NCBI GenBank assembly: GCA_016931875.1
Contig: JAFGDX010000052.1
Span: 1-18,171, forward strand
DNA from: Prolixibacteraceae bacterium
GTDB taxonomy: Bacteria > Bacteroidota > Bacteroidia > Bacteroidales > Prolixibacteraceae
Reading direction: 5' to 3'
DNA length: 18,171 nucleotides
A model generated the notes under the pieces. It made no database searches and was not told the DNA's origin. It saw nothing but the letters and a program-made list of their open reading frames with translations. Within the stretch, counting starts at the first letter, position 1. The number at the start of each line of letters is the position of its first letter. The position numbers and the translations under genes were made by a program. Below, piece by piece: positions 1 through 7,352 of this stretch.

Positions 1-1
1 A

Positions 2-874
2 GAAAAAACATTTGCCATTGTAACCGTCCCGGTGGCCAATTTGCGCAGCACCCCCTCCTATGCTTCCGAGTTGGTTACACAAGCCATATTGGGAACACCG
101 GTACAAATTCTAAAAAAAGAAGGAGGCTGGTTTTTTATCCAAACTCCCGACAAATATATTTCGTGGGTTGACCAATCCGCTATTTGGCCTGTAACATCTT
201 CTGAGCTAAATGAATGGAAAAATTCAGAACGGGTTATTTTTACCGGATTAAACGGAACCATTTACGAAGATGAAAACTTTAGTGTTCCCGTCTCGGATGT
301 TACACTGGGGTGTATTTTAACACAGACAGCTGAAACTGTCCGCTGGAAGGAAATTCGTTTCCCCGATGGAAGAACGGGTTTTGTTGCGCCGCAAAACTGG
401 GTAGATTTTCACACTTTTAAAACTGAGATAGAAGCTGTTCCGGAAAATATTATTGCACTGGCAAAGCAATTGAGCGGCCGGTCTTATTTATGGGGCGGAA
501 CATCGGCAAATGCTATGGATTGCAGCGGTTTTGTAAAAACGGTGTTTTTTGCAAACGGGCTTATTCTGGCCCGCGATGCATCGTTGCAGGCCCGGCACGG
601 AAAGGAAATTCAAATCAATAACACGCAGCCCGGCGATCTGTTGTTTTTTGGAAGAAAAGCAACTGAGACCGAAACCGAAAGAATCACTCACGTGGCCATA
701 TCAACCGGAGATTCAGCATTTATTCATGCTTCCGGGCACGTAAGACAAAACAGTTTTAATCCTGAAAGCCCCATTTATTCAGAATACCGGAAAAACTCGT
801 TGGTAAAAGCGAAGCGAATTATTGGTTTTGAAGGTGACGGAATTCAGCATATAAAAAATCATTCGTGGTATTGA
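2..874 (+). CDS. SH3 / NlpC-P60 cysteine endopeptidase (5' partial)
   Basis: The protein probably cleaves gamma-D-Glu-diamino acid bonds in peptidoglycan peptides, in the manner of dipeptidyl-peptidase VI (YkfC-like). The frame is open from base 2, so the true start and any signal peptide lie outside the window. The GTG at 32 is internal to an SH3-like domain. Counting from that GTG, about residues 1-125 look like two bacterial SH3 modules. The NlpC/P60 catalytic domain fills about 138-270: Cys164 in DCSGF, His220 in ITHVAIS and His232 in FIHASGH form the expected Cys-His-His set. ARDASLQA after the Cys resembles the segment that follows it in YkfC-type enzymes. A dipeptide epimerase gene begins 40 bp downstream, which supports a role in releasing L-Ala-D-Glu. 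Family assignment is firm; exact bond specificity is inferred. Confidence 0.9.
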   Translation, partial: EKTFAIVTVPVANLRSTPSYASELVTQAILGTPVQILKKEGGWFFIQTPDKYISWVDQSAIWPVTSSELNEWKNSERVIFTGLNGTIYEDENFSVPVSDVTLGCILTQTAETVRWKEIRFPDGRTGFVAPQNWVDFHTFKTEIEAVPENIIALAKQLSGRSYLWGGTSANAMDCSGFVKTVFFANGLILARDASLQARHGKEIQINNTQPGDLLFFGRKATETETERITHVAISTGDSAFIHASGHVRQNSFNPESPIYSEYRKNSLVKAKRIIGFEGDGIQHIKNHSWY

Positions 875-914
875 AATTTTCAAAAAAATCAAAAATGGCT
901 AATTCGCTAATCAA

Positions 915-2042
915 ATGAGCTGCAACAGAAGAAAATTTATACAAAATTCTAGCGTTTTTACTTTCGGCGGACTACTGCTCCCCGGAACAATACATTCAAC
1001 TATGAAAGGAAAATTACCAGCACGCGGACTAAAATTAAGTTTTGAAGCCTACGATTTGCAACTGAAACATGTTTTCACCATTGCAACCAGTTCAAGAACC
1101 ACAACCCCGGTTATGCTGACAAAACTGGAATTTGACGGCATTACCGGTTTTGGAGAAGCTTCGATGCCACCATATTTGGGTGAATCTCAGCAAAGTGTTG
1201 CCGAGTTTTTATCGCAGTTAAACCTGGAACAGTTTAAAGACCCGTTCCGCATGGATGAAATTCTGGAGTATGTTGATGAAGCAGCTCCCGGAAATCCGGC
1301 AGCGAAAGCCTCGGTTGATATTGCCCTTCACGACCTGGTGGGAAAAATTATGGGACAACCGTGGTACAAAATCTGGGGATTTTCGCCTGAAAATACGCCC
1401 CATACATCATTCACCATTGGTATCGACAAACCGGAGGTGGTGAAAGAAAAAGTGAGGGAAGCCAGCGGGTTCAAAATCCTGAAAATAAAACTCGGACGCG
1501 AAAATGACCGGGAAATGATAGAAACCATCCGCTCGGTTTCCAATGTGCCCTTGTGTGTGGATGTAAACCAGGGATGGCAGGATAAAAAAATGGCGCTCGA
1601 CACGATTTTCTGGCTAAAAGAAAAAGGCATTGAGTTTGTTGAACAGCCAATGCCCAAAGAAAAAACAGACGAACTGGCCTGGCTGACGGAAAATTCTCCT
1701 CTTCCCATTATCGCCGATGAAGCGGTTCAGCGACTTTGCGATGTGCAAAAAACCGTTGGAATCTACTCGGGTATCAACATTAAACTTATGAAATGCACCG
1801 GAATGCGTGAAGCACATAAAATGGTTCAACTTGCCAGGGCTAACAAAATGAAGGTGATGATGGGTTGTATGACTGAAACTTCGTGTGCAGTTTCGGCTGC
1901 TGCCCAGCTTTCTCCAAAAACCGACTGGGCCGATTTGGATGGGAACCTGCTGATTAGCAACGACCCGTATTCAGGAATGAAAATAATTGACGGGAAAATT
2001 ACACTTTCCGATCAACCCGGCATCGGGATTAATAATTCTTAA
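915..2042 (+). CDS. L-Ala-D/L-Glu (dipeptide) epimerase, exported by Tat-like signal
   Basis: Enolase-superfamily enzyme of the muconate-lactonizing subgroup, which interconverts L-Ala-D-Glu and L-Ala-L-Glu from peptidoglycan peptides. Visible residues are the KxK pair K190/K192 (KILKIKLG), metal ligands D216 (VDVNQ), E243 (VEQP) and D268 (ADEA), and the second catalytic Lys K290 (NIKLMKCTG). A late DLD motif (D340, D342) matches the DxD that binds the substrate amino group in dipeptide epimerases. At 375 aa it is somewhat longer than cytoplasmic homologues. The extra length is an N-terminus with a twin-arginine motif (NRRKFIQ, R5-R6) and a hydrophobic stretch up to about residue 24, so export is likely; no clear AxA cleavage site is visible. 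It lies 40 bp behind the NlpC/P60 gene with no terminator between, so co-transcription is likely. Substrate specificity is inferred from motif and neighbour. Confidence 0.87.
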   Translation: MSCNRRKFIQNSSVFTFGGLLLPGTIHSTMKGKLPARGLKLSFEAYDLQLKHVFTIATSSRTTTPVMLTKLEFDGITGFGEASMPPYLGESQQSVAEFLSQLNLEQFKDPFRMDEILEYVDEAAPGNPAAKASVDIALHDLVGKIMGQPWYKIWGFSPENTPHTSFTIGIDKPEVVKEKVREASGFKILKIKLGRENDREMIETIRSVSNVPLCVDVNQGWQDKKMALDTIFWLKEKGIEFVEQPMPKEKTDELAWLTENSPLPIIADEAVQRLCDVQKTVGIYSGINIKLMKCTGMREAHKMVQLARANKMKVMMGCMTETSCAVSAAAQLSPKTDWADLDGNLLISNDPYSGMKIIDGKITLSDQPGIGINNS

Positions 2043-2087
2043 CTTTTCATTTGTAAACCAAAATGCCCGCAAAATTGTATTAGTTGT

Positions 2088-2576
2088 ATGATGAAAACAA
2101 TCGTATTAATCGTTTTTATAGGAATCGGGTTTTCTGCCTGTGCCGGGCAAACAAAGAAGGTTCAGGAACAGAAAACAACAAAAACAGACACCATGAAATA
2201 CAATGAATTGACCGATTTTGAGAAATTTGTAATTCTTGAAAAAGGTACCGAGCGACCGTTTACCGGGAAATACGACAAGTTTTACGAAAAGGGAACCTAT
2301 GTTTGCAAACGTTGTGGCACCCCCTTGTATCGTTCAAACGACAAGTTTGACTCGGGTTGCGGCTGGCCCAGTTTCGACGATGAAATTGAAGGCGCCGTCA
2401 GAAAATCGACGGATGCCGACGGCCGGAGGACAGAAATTACCTGCAATGCCTGTGGCGGCCATTTGGGCCATGTTTTTTTAGGCGAAGGTTTTACTGATAA
2501 AAATACCCGGCATTGTGTAAATTCGGTTTCGCTCGAATTTATTCCGGCTACCAAAAACAAAGAAGGAGAACTGTAA
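2088..2576 (+). CDS. msrB: Peptide-methionine (R)-S-oxide reductase, lipoprotein
   Basis: MsrB reduces methionine-R-sulfoxide in proteins. The first 18 residues are a type II signal peptide ending in lipobox FSAC (Cys18), so the enzyme should be membrane-anchored outside the cytoplasm. A short linker is followed by the MsrB domain at about 38-153. Zinc ligands are C73/C76 (CKRC) and C119/C122 (CNAC). SGCGWPSF (89-96) is the family signature. C143 in RHCVNS is the catalytic Cys; RYCINS is more usual. There is no MsrA domain. ATG codons at 2088 and 2091 are equivalent starts. The gene starts 45 bp after the epimerase gene on the same strand, so it may share its transcript. A TTTG at 2050-2053 has no convincing -7 partner. 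It converges on the DUF349 gene with only 36 bp between the stop codons. Confidence 0.93.
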   Translation: MMKTIVLIVFIGIGFSACAGQTKKVQEQKTTKTDTMKYNELTDFEKFVILEKGTERPFTGKYDKFYEKGTYVCKRCGTPLYRSNDKFDSGCGWPSFDDEIEGAVRKSTDADGRRTEITCNACGGHLGHVFLGEGFTDKNTRHCVNSVSLEFIPATKNKEGEL

Positions 2577-2612
2577 AAGCCCCCCTTCCTGCAATTTAGT
2601 TTAGCTATTGTA

Positions 2613-4814
2613 TTACTCAACGGTATCCAAATCGTCGATAACCCTGATTTTTTCCTTTAAAAATTCAATCTTCTGTTTGGTATTTTCAATTTTCTTTTTC
2701 ACATCCTGAATCAATGATTCTGCATTTTTCGACATGGTGAAAAAACCAATATTATTATCGAGCAAAACCAGGTCATTTTCAAGCTGTTTCAATTTGTTCA
2801 TATACTTGTCGCGTTCCATTCTCATTTTATTCTGTCCTCTGGGTGACGCAGTATAGGAAGTCATTTTACTTTTGAATTTCAACAGGTTTCGTTTTTCTTC
2901 ATCCAGATTCAGTTCATCAAACAGCTGGTTTATGGCATCGCGGAAACGGTTTTGAACATCGTCCTTCTTTTTAATCGGAACATGTCCTATTTCAGTCCAT
3001 CTGCGTTGAAACGATTTCAGCATCTTCAGGTTTTCATCCACATCTTTTAAAGGTTTGAAATTTTCCACTTCCTTAATGAGGTCGTTTTTCAATTTCAGAT
3101 TATCAACCTGTTCTGTATCGAGGCCTGAAAAATGTTCCGATTTTTTGTCGAAAAAATAATCACAAGCCGAGCGGAAACGTTTCCAAAGCGCATCGGAATG
3201 TTTGCGCGGTACCGGCCCGATTTCTTTCCACCTTTTTTGAATATTTATAAAATCCTGGGTTGTTTTTTTCCAGTCGGTACTGTCCTTCATTGTCTCAGCC
3301 TCGTTGCACAACTCCAGTTTCAACTGCAGGTTGTTTTGCTGAAGCTCTTTATTTTTTGAGTAGAATTCGCGTTTGGCATCAAAAAATTTGTCGCACTCGT
3401 TCCGGAAACGTTCATAAATTCTGTTGTTGTCTTTTCTTGGGGCAAAACCAATGGTTCTCCAAACTTTTTGAAGTTCCACCATTTCTTTTGATTTTTCGTC
3501 CCACTCTCTGTGGCTGGTAATTTCCTGCTGATTTATCTCTTCTACTTTTTCGCAGAGAGCAATTTTGGCTTCCAGGTTCTTTTTTTGCTCCAGTTTCCGG
3601 CTGTCAAAAAATTCCTGGTGTTTTTTGTTGATTTTTGCTGTTGCGGCTTTAAACCGTTCCCAAATATCATCTTTTTGTTCAATGGGCACCGGCCCTATTT
3701 CGCGCCACTGCTCATGGTATTTCTGAAGAGTGTTGAATGCTTTGATTATGGATGGTTCAACCAGTAATTCCTCTGCTCTTTCACAAAGTTTAATTTTGGC
3801 TTCCAGGTTTTTTTTCAGGTCGAGGTCGCGCAGTTCCTTGTTGATTTTTATGTAATCGTAAAAATTTTCAACATGAAAATGATAGGTGTCCCACAGGTTT
3901 TTCATTTCCGATTGCGGTACAAGGCCTATTTCGCGCCACCTGCGTTGCAAATCTCTAAATTCCTGGAATGTTTTATTGATTGATTCCTCGTTGTTGATTA
4001 AGGCTTTAATTTCTTCAATAACCTGGTATTTCAGTTTCAGGTTTTCTTCCTTTTCAACTTCGAGCTTTTTGTTAAACTCAATGCGGATTTGCCGGAAACG
4101 TTTCAGCAAATCTTTTATATCCTGTTCATACGGATCTTTTTCGGCTACAAACTCTTCAATGTTTCCTCCTTCTTCCAGAAATTTGGTCTTCTGTTCTTCC
4201 ACATTTGCTTTTAAATTTCTGTAGAAGGTGGATTTTATAAGGTCTATTTCTTCTTTTACATCACGGCTGCTGTTGCTTTCTAAAATATCGCGCATGGCAT
4301 TTACCAGCTCTACCTGTGTGTATTTTGTATAATCGGGTTTTTCTTTTTTCGCTTCGGGTTGAGGCGTTTTTACAACTGGTTTTTCTTCCTTTTCCGTCTC
4401 GGTTTCTTTTGTTTGCGCTTCTTTTTGGCCTGCCTCATTATCAGCCGTTTCGCCGCTTTTTTCTTGTTGTTCCGCCGGTTCATCAATGGTAGCTGGTTCC
4501 TCTGAAACAACTTCGTGTGTTTCAACAACTTCCTTTTCCGCTTTTTCGGCAACAGGCTCCATTTTTCCTTCCTCTTCCGGGGCCGACTCTTCTTCCGTCG
4601 CTTTTACATTTTCTGCCTCCGCAAAAGTTTGCTCTTCGCTATCGGTTTTTTCTTCTGAATTCAGGGAAGTTTCCGGCATAACTTTTTCATCTTCGGCAGG
4701 GATAGGTTTATTGGTCTCTTTCTCCGAAGGCAACACATTCTTTTCAGAATTTTCAAGGTCAGTTTTTTTCGTACTTTTTAACTCTTCTGAGTTTTTTAGA
4801 TCTTTAGGTTCCAT
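2613..4814 (-). CDS. DUF349 repeat protein with acidic N-terminus
   Basis: A 733-aa protein without signal peptide or membrane segment, so presumably cytoplasmic. Residues 1 to about 158 are a low-complexity Glu/Lys/Thr/Pro-rich, probably disordered tail. Five DUF349 helical repeats follow, recognised by W-x-x-I-G-x-x-P motifs: WREIGLVP (293), WREIGPVP (370), WRTIGFAP (452), WKEIGPVP (529) and WTEIGHVP (606). The spacing is 77, 82, 77 and 77 residues. A weaker repeat-like helical segment at about 184-260 lacks the signature. After the repeats, SYTASPRGQNKMR (653-665) leads into a C-terminal coiled coil (about 665-728). Large DUF349 proteins of this layout are typical of Bacteroidota. I know of no settled biochemical function and assign none. 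It is monocistronic, with a good promoter candidate and a palindrome in its leader. Confidence 0.85.
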   Translation of the reverse strand: MEPKDLKNSEELKSTKKTDLENSEKNVLPSEKETNKPIPAEDEKVMPETSLNSEEKTDSEEQTFAEAENVKATEEESAPEEEGKMEPVAEKAEKEVVETHEVVSEEPATIDEPAEQQEKSGETADNEAGQKEAQTKETETEKEEKPVVKTPQPEAKKEKPDYTKYTQVELVNAMRDILESNSSRDVKEEIDLIKSTFYRNLKANVEEQKTKFLEEGGNIEEFVAEKDPYEQDIKDLLKRFRQIRIEFNKKLEVEKEENLKLKYQVIEEIKALINNEESINKTFQEFRDLQRRWREIGLVPQSEMKNLWDTYHFHVENFYDYIKINKELRDLDLKKNLEAKIKLCERAEELLVEPSIIKAFNTLQKYHEQWREIGPVPIEQKDDIWERFKAATAKINKKHQEFFDSRKLEQKKNLEAKIALCEKVEEINQQEITSHREWDEKSKEMVELQKVWRTIGFAPRKDNNRIYERFRNECDKFFDAKREFYSKNKELQQNNLQLKLELCNEAETMKDSTDWKKTTQDFINIQKRWKEIGPVPRKHSDALWKRFRSACDYFFDKKSEHFSGLDTEQVDNLKLKNDLIKEVENFKPLKDVDENLKMLKSFQRRWTEIGHVPIKKKDDVQNRFRDAINQLFDELNLDEEKRNLLKFKSKMTSYTASPRGQNKMRMERDKYMNKLKQLENDLVLLDNNIGFFTMSKNAESLIQDVKKKIENTKQKIEFLKEKIRVIDDLDTVE

Positions 4815-4826
4815 TTACAAACATTT

Positions 4827-4852
4827 TGTACCATTTTAAAAAATGGTGTACA
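4827..4852. repeat. Imperfect palindrome in the DUF349 gene leader
   Basis: TGTACCATTTT (4827-4837) and AAAATGGTGTACA (4840-4852) are inverted repeats apart from a 2-base insertion. The element lies between the proposed transcription start and the ATG at 4814. It could act as an RNA hairpin or as a protein-binding site. It has no T-tract, so it is not a terminator. Confidence 0.4.
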
Positions 4853-4868
4853 TACTATGATTCGACTA

Positions 4869-4900
4869 CGAAAATAGACATTTACCTCTTAATACTCAAA
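4869..4900 (-). promoter_or_regulatory. Promoter candidate for the DUF349 gene
   Basis: On the minus strand, TTTG (4900-4897), a 20-nt spacer and TATTTTCG (4876-4869) fit the Bacteroidota primary-sigma pattern TTTG-N19-21-TAnnTTTG with one mismatch. Transcription would start near 4862, giving a leader of about 48 nt. Seen by eye only. Confidence 0.45.
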
Positions 4901-5065
4901 GTTTTTAATTCAAAAACTACTTTTTGCCATTTTTAATAAATCCTTTTTTTGGGGATATTGTGTTGCGTGTGTTTATCTGATTTTTGGAAGAAAGGAAGAA
5001 TCGTTTTGCCTGTTTTTTTTACAGCCGGATGGATAATTGCTGACACCTGGATGAGTTATATTTTA

Positions 5066-5115
5066 ATATTATGCTGAATAACATCTGTAAAACATTAATT
5101 TACAAAGCATAATAT
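5066..5115. repeat. Nested inverted repeats upstream of the ArsC-like gene
   Basis: The outer arms ATATTATGCT (5066-5075) and AGCATAATAT (5106-5115) are perfectly complementary over 10 bp. Inside the 30-nt interval, TGTAAA (5086-5091) and TTTACA (5099-5104) form a second perfect 6-bp stem. The structure ends 54 bp before the ATG at 5170. It may be a leader structure or an operator. The sequence is AT-rich, so chance pairing is possible. Confidence 0.35.
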
Positions 5116-5169
5116 AACAAATGGAGTTTTATTAGTTTTTCTTTTTTCTTATATTGGAAGTTTATTTTA

Positions 5170-5649
5170 ATGCTTCTTTTAACAACTAACTTATTCAAAA
5201 AACCAATTCAAAATGGGATAAAAATCTTATTTCTTAGCAACCAAAATTCATGCAGGAGCCAAATGGCAGAAGCCATTTTGAGGAGTTTTGATAAAGAACT
5301 GGAAATAGTTTCTGCCGGTATTGAACCCGCCGATCATGTCAGTCCGGTAGCAATAGAAGTTCTGGCTGAAACAGGAATTGAATTAAAAGCATCGGTTCCT
5401 GAACACTATTCAAAATTTGCCGATGTGGAGTTTGATTACCTGATTACAGTAGGAGACGGAACTGTGGACCAGCTTAAACTTCCGCCTGTAAAATTTAAAC
5501 GGAAAATGCACCTTGGATTTCACAATCCGTACAAAAGTTTTCGCGACCGCAACGAATTAAAACAAAAATGCCGCGAAATCAGGGACGAAATCCTTGTAGA
5601 GATGGACTATTTCTACAACAGGATATTAAAAAAGAAAGCAGCTTTTTGA
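5170..5649 (+). CDS. ArsC / low-molecular-weight phosphatase-like protein, nucleophile Cys replaced by Ser
   Basis: A 159-aa protein with the LMW tyrosine phosphatase/thioredoxin-type arsenate reductase fold: KILFLSNQNSCRSQMAEA (18-35) aligns with the P-loop usually read as FLCTGNSCRSQMAE. The nucleophilic Cys opening the CX5R loop is Ser23 (codon AGC), while Cys28 and Arg29 remain. The two redox cysteines of B. subtilis-type ArsC are absent: the corresponding stretch, TVGDGTVDQ, has none, and the only other Cys is C134. Other family features persist (SAGIEPA at 48-54, LGFHNPYKSFRD at 115-126). The protein is therefore unlikely to work as a normal arsenate reductase or Cys-based phosphatase, and may be a binding or regulatory pseudoenzyme. 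The frame is intact, with no frameshift. No arsenic-resistance gene is nearby. The start at 5170 leaves 16 residues before the core strand. Confidence 0.75.
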   Translation: MLLLTTNLFKKPIQNGIKILFLSNQNSCRSQMAEAILRSFDKELEIVSAGIEPADHVSPVAIEVLAETGIELKASVPEHYSKFADVEFDYLITVGDGTVDQLKLPPVKFKRKMHLGFHNPYKSFRDRNELKQKCREIRDEILVEMDYFYNRILKKKAAF

Positions 5650-5658
5650 GCTGCTTTC
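5634..5658 (-). terminator. Intrinsic terminator of the aminopeptidase gene
   Basis: A perfect 10-bp stem, GAAAGCAGCT (5634-5643) with AGCTGCTTTC (5649-5658), has a 5-nt loop. On the minus strand it is followed at once by six T (5633-5628). It therefore best serves the minus-strand aminopeptidase gene that stops at 5667. On the plus strand no T-tract follows. It lies within the last codons and stop codon of the ArsC-like gene. Confidence 0.75.
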
Positions 5659-5666
5659 ATATGGTT

Positions 5667-7052
5667 TCACGAAACAATGGCTTCTACTTCATCCGGCTCA
5701 ATTGGAACACGTTTTCCAAGAATACGGGAGCCGTTTTCAGTAACCAGGATATCATCTTCAAGCCTGATTCCGCCAAAATTGCCATATTCATTTACTTTGT
5801 CGAAGTTGATAAAATCAGCGTTTATTTTCTCATTTTTCCATTTATCGATCAACGCCGGAATAAAATAAATTCCGGGCTCGTTGGTTATAACAAACCCGGG
5901 TTGCAATTTTCTGCCCAAACGCAAATACGCAGTTCCAAACTGGTCAACCGGCTGTGTTTCCTCGTCATAACCTACATAAATTTGGCCTAAATCTTCCATG
6001 TCGTGCACATCGAGCCCCATCATATGCCCCAGCCCGTGAGGAAAAAACATGGCGTGTGCCCCGTTTTTCACGGCTTCTTTTACATCGCCCTTCATCAGCC
6101 CGAGTTCTTTTAAACCTGCAGCAATAACTTCAGCTGCTGCCAAATGAACAGAAAGATAGGTAACACCGGGTTGGGTAAGCGTGGTTGCCTTGTTGTTGGC
6201 CGCCAGTACAATTTCGTAAATTTCACGCTGTTTTTGGGTAAATTTGCCACCTACCGGTACCGTCCGTGTAAAATCGGAAGCATAATGCATGGATGTTTCA
6301 GCCCCCGCATCGGTAAGCATTAATTTTCCTTCTTCCAGGTAATTGGTATGGTTGTGGTTATGCAATGTTTCGCCGTTTTGCGAAAGAATTACCGGAAATG
6401 AAACCATTCCCCCACCCGAGTTGGCAATTCCTTCGATAATACCTGTAATTTTTTGTTCCCAAATACCGGGCTGTGCCATTTTCATAGCTGTAACATGCAT
6501 TTCGTACCCGGTTAAACAGGCTTTTTCAATTTCATCAATTTCAATATCCTCTTTAACTGAACGCAAATCAACAATAGCTTTAATAAGTTCAACAGATGCA
6601 AAATCACCAATTCGCAGGGCCGAAATACCAAGAAGTTTTTCCAAAAACAGTTTGTTTTCTCCCCGGTAAGGCGGAGTAAAATGAATTCTTCTCCCCTGTT
6701 TTATTGCCCCGGCAATAAAGTCGAACAACCTGCCCAGCGGAGCAGTATTTTCGATTCCTGCTTTTTGCGCGTTTTCCTTTAGTGGAACCTGGGGCCCCAT
6801 CCAGATAATATCTTCTATATCAACATCATTGCCAAAAAGGTATTCTTTTCCATTGTCAAAATCAATTACCCCGGCCAAGCCAGGGAAATCGAGGCCAAAA
6901 AAGTAAAGAAACGTACTGTCTTGCCTGAAATGATAGGTATTATCGAGATAATTCATTGGCGACTCAACGTTCCCCAAAATTAAGGCTACGCCATTTAATT
7001 TTTTACCAAGGAGAGCTTTTCTGCGATTTTTGTAAATGCTTTTTTCAAACAT
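5667..7052 (-). CDS. pepP: Xaa-Pro aminopeptidase (M24B)
   Basis: A cytosolic metallopeptidase that removes an N-terminal residue before proline. Residues 1 to about 150 form the aminopeptidase-P N-terminal domain; about 175-445 form the pita-bread M24 domain. All five expected dinuclear metal ligands are visible: D248 (TDAG), D260 (SDFT), H343 (PHGLGHMMG), E392 (TNEPGIYF) and E432 (IRLEDD). At 461 aa it is close to the usual PepP length. There is no signal peptide. The ATG at 7052 gives the expected N-terminus of the first domain, and a -7-like element lies about 25 bp upstream. It converges on the ArsC-like gene with 17 bp between the stop codons, and a terminator overlaps that gene's end. 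Enzyme class is secure; the symbol is by family. Confidence 0.93.
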   Translation of the reverse strand: MFEKSIYKNRRKALLGKKLNGVALILGNVESPMNYLDNTYHFRQDSTFLYFFGLDFPGLAGVIDFDNGKEYLFGNDVDIEDIIWMGPQVPLKENAQKAGIENTAPLGRLFDFIAGAIKQGRRIHFTPPYRGENKLFLEKLLGISALRIGDFASVELIKAIVDLRSVKEDIEIDEIEKACLTGYEMHVTAMKMAQPGIWEQKITGIIEGIANSGGGMVSFPVILSQNGETLHNHNHTNYLEEGKLMLTDAGAETSMHYASDFTRTVPVGGKFTQKQREIYEIVLAANNKATTLTQPGVTYLSVHLAAAEVIAAGLKELGLMKGDVKEAVKNGAHAMFFPHGLGHMMGLDVHDMEDLGQIYVGYDEETQPVDQFGTAYLRLGRKLQPGFVITNEPGIYFIPALIDKWKNEKINADFINFDKVNEYGNFGGIRLEDDILVTENGSRILGKRVPIEPDEVEAIVS

Positions 7053-7352
7053 ATTTTATCATTTTTTATGGTATCACGAATGTATGATTTATTTCCTGTT
7101 GTTAGTATATTATTTAGAATCATTTTAAAATAACAGGATTTAAAAATAACCTGTTTTTACTTTTTTTCTAATGACAGTTATCACCTCAATAAAAATATTG
7201 TATTAAAGCTCTCTTTTTCAAAACTTTGACATAATATAAGAAAATGATAAACAAACAAATTGGTGTAATGTGCCGGACAGCAGCTTTTTACACAGTCTGC
7301 AGCTATAACCAAATAAAGTAATCAACCGTAGAAACAATCAAAAACTAATGTC
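7053..7352. other. 300-bp divergent intergenic region
   Basis: AT-rich spacer between the divergent aminopeptidase and cytidylate-kinase-like genes. Apart from the -7 candidate at 7077-7084 there is a short inverted repeat, AACAGG (7132-7137) and CCTGTT (7150-7155), of unclear meaning. I find no clear promoter for the plus-strand gene and no coding frame. Confidence 0.5.
7077..7084 (-). promoter_or_regulatory. -7 element candidate for the aminopeptidase gene
   Basis: TACATTCG on the minus strand matches TAnnTTTG except for one base and would place a transcript start about 18 nt before the ATG at 7052. No TTTG -33 box is visible at the right distance, so this is weak. Confidence 0.3.

Larger units (their letters stand above)
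4815..5169. other. 355-bp intergenic region, AT-rich
   Basis: Divergent spacer between the DUF349 gene and the ArsC-like gene. It holds the DUF349 promoter candidate and leader palindrome (4827-4900) and the nested inverted repeats at 5066-5115. No convincing -7 box is visible for the plus-strand gene. I see no coding frame of note and no tRNA-like structure in the remainder. Confidence 0.6.

Noticed and set aside
32..34. GTG as the start of the NlpC/P60 gene
   Set aside because: The frame stays open to the window edge and the residues upstream continue the SH3-like domain, so the gene is truncated by the window.
7132..7155. Inverted repeat AACAGG/CCTGTT followed by T-runs
   Set aside because: Only a 6-bp stem with a 12-nt loop, and it lies between divergent genes where no terminator is expected.
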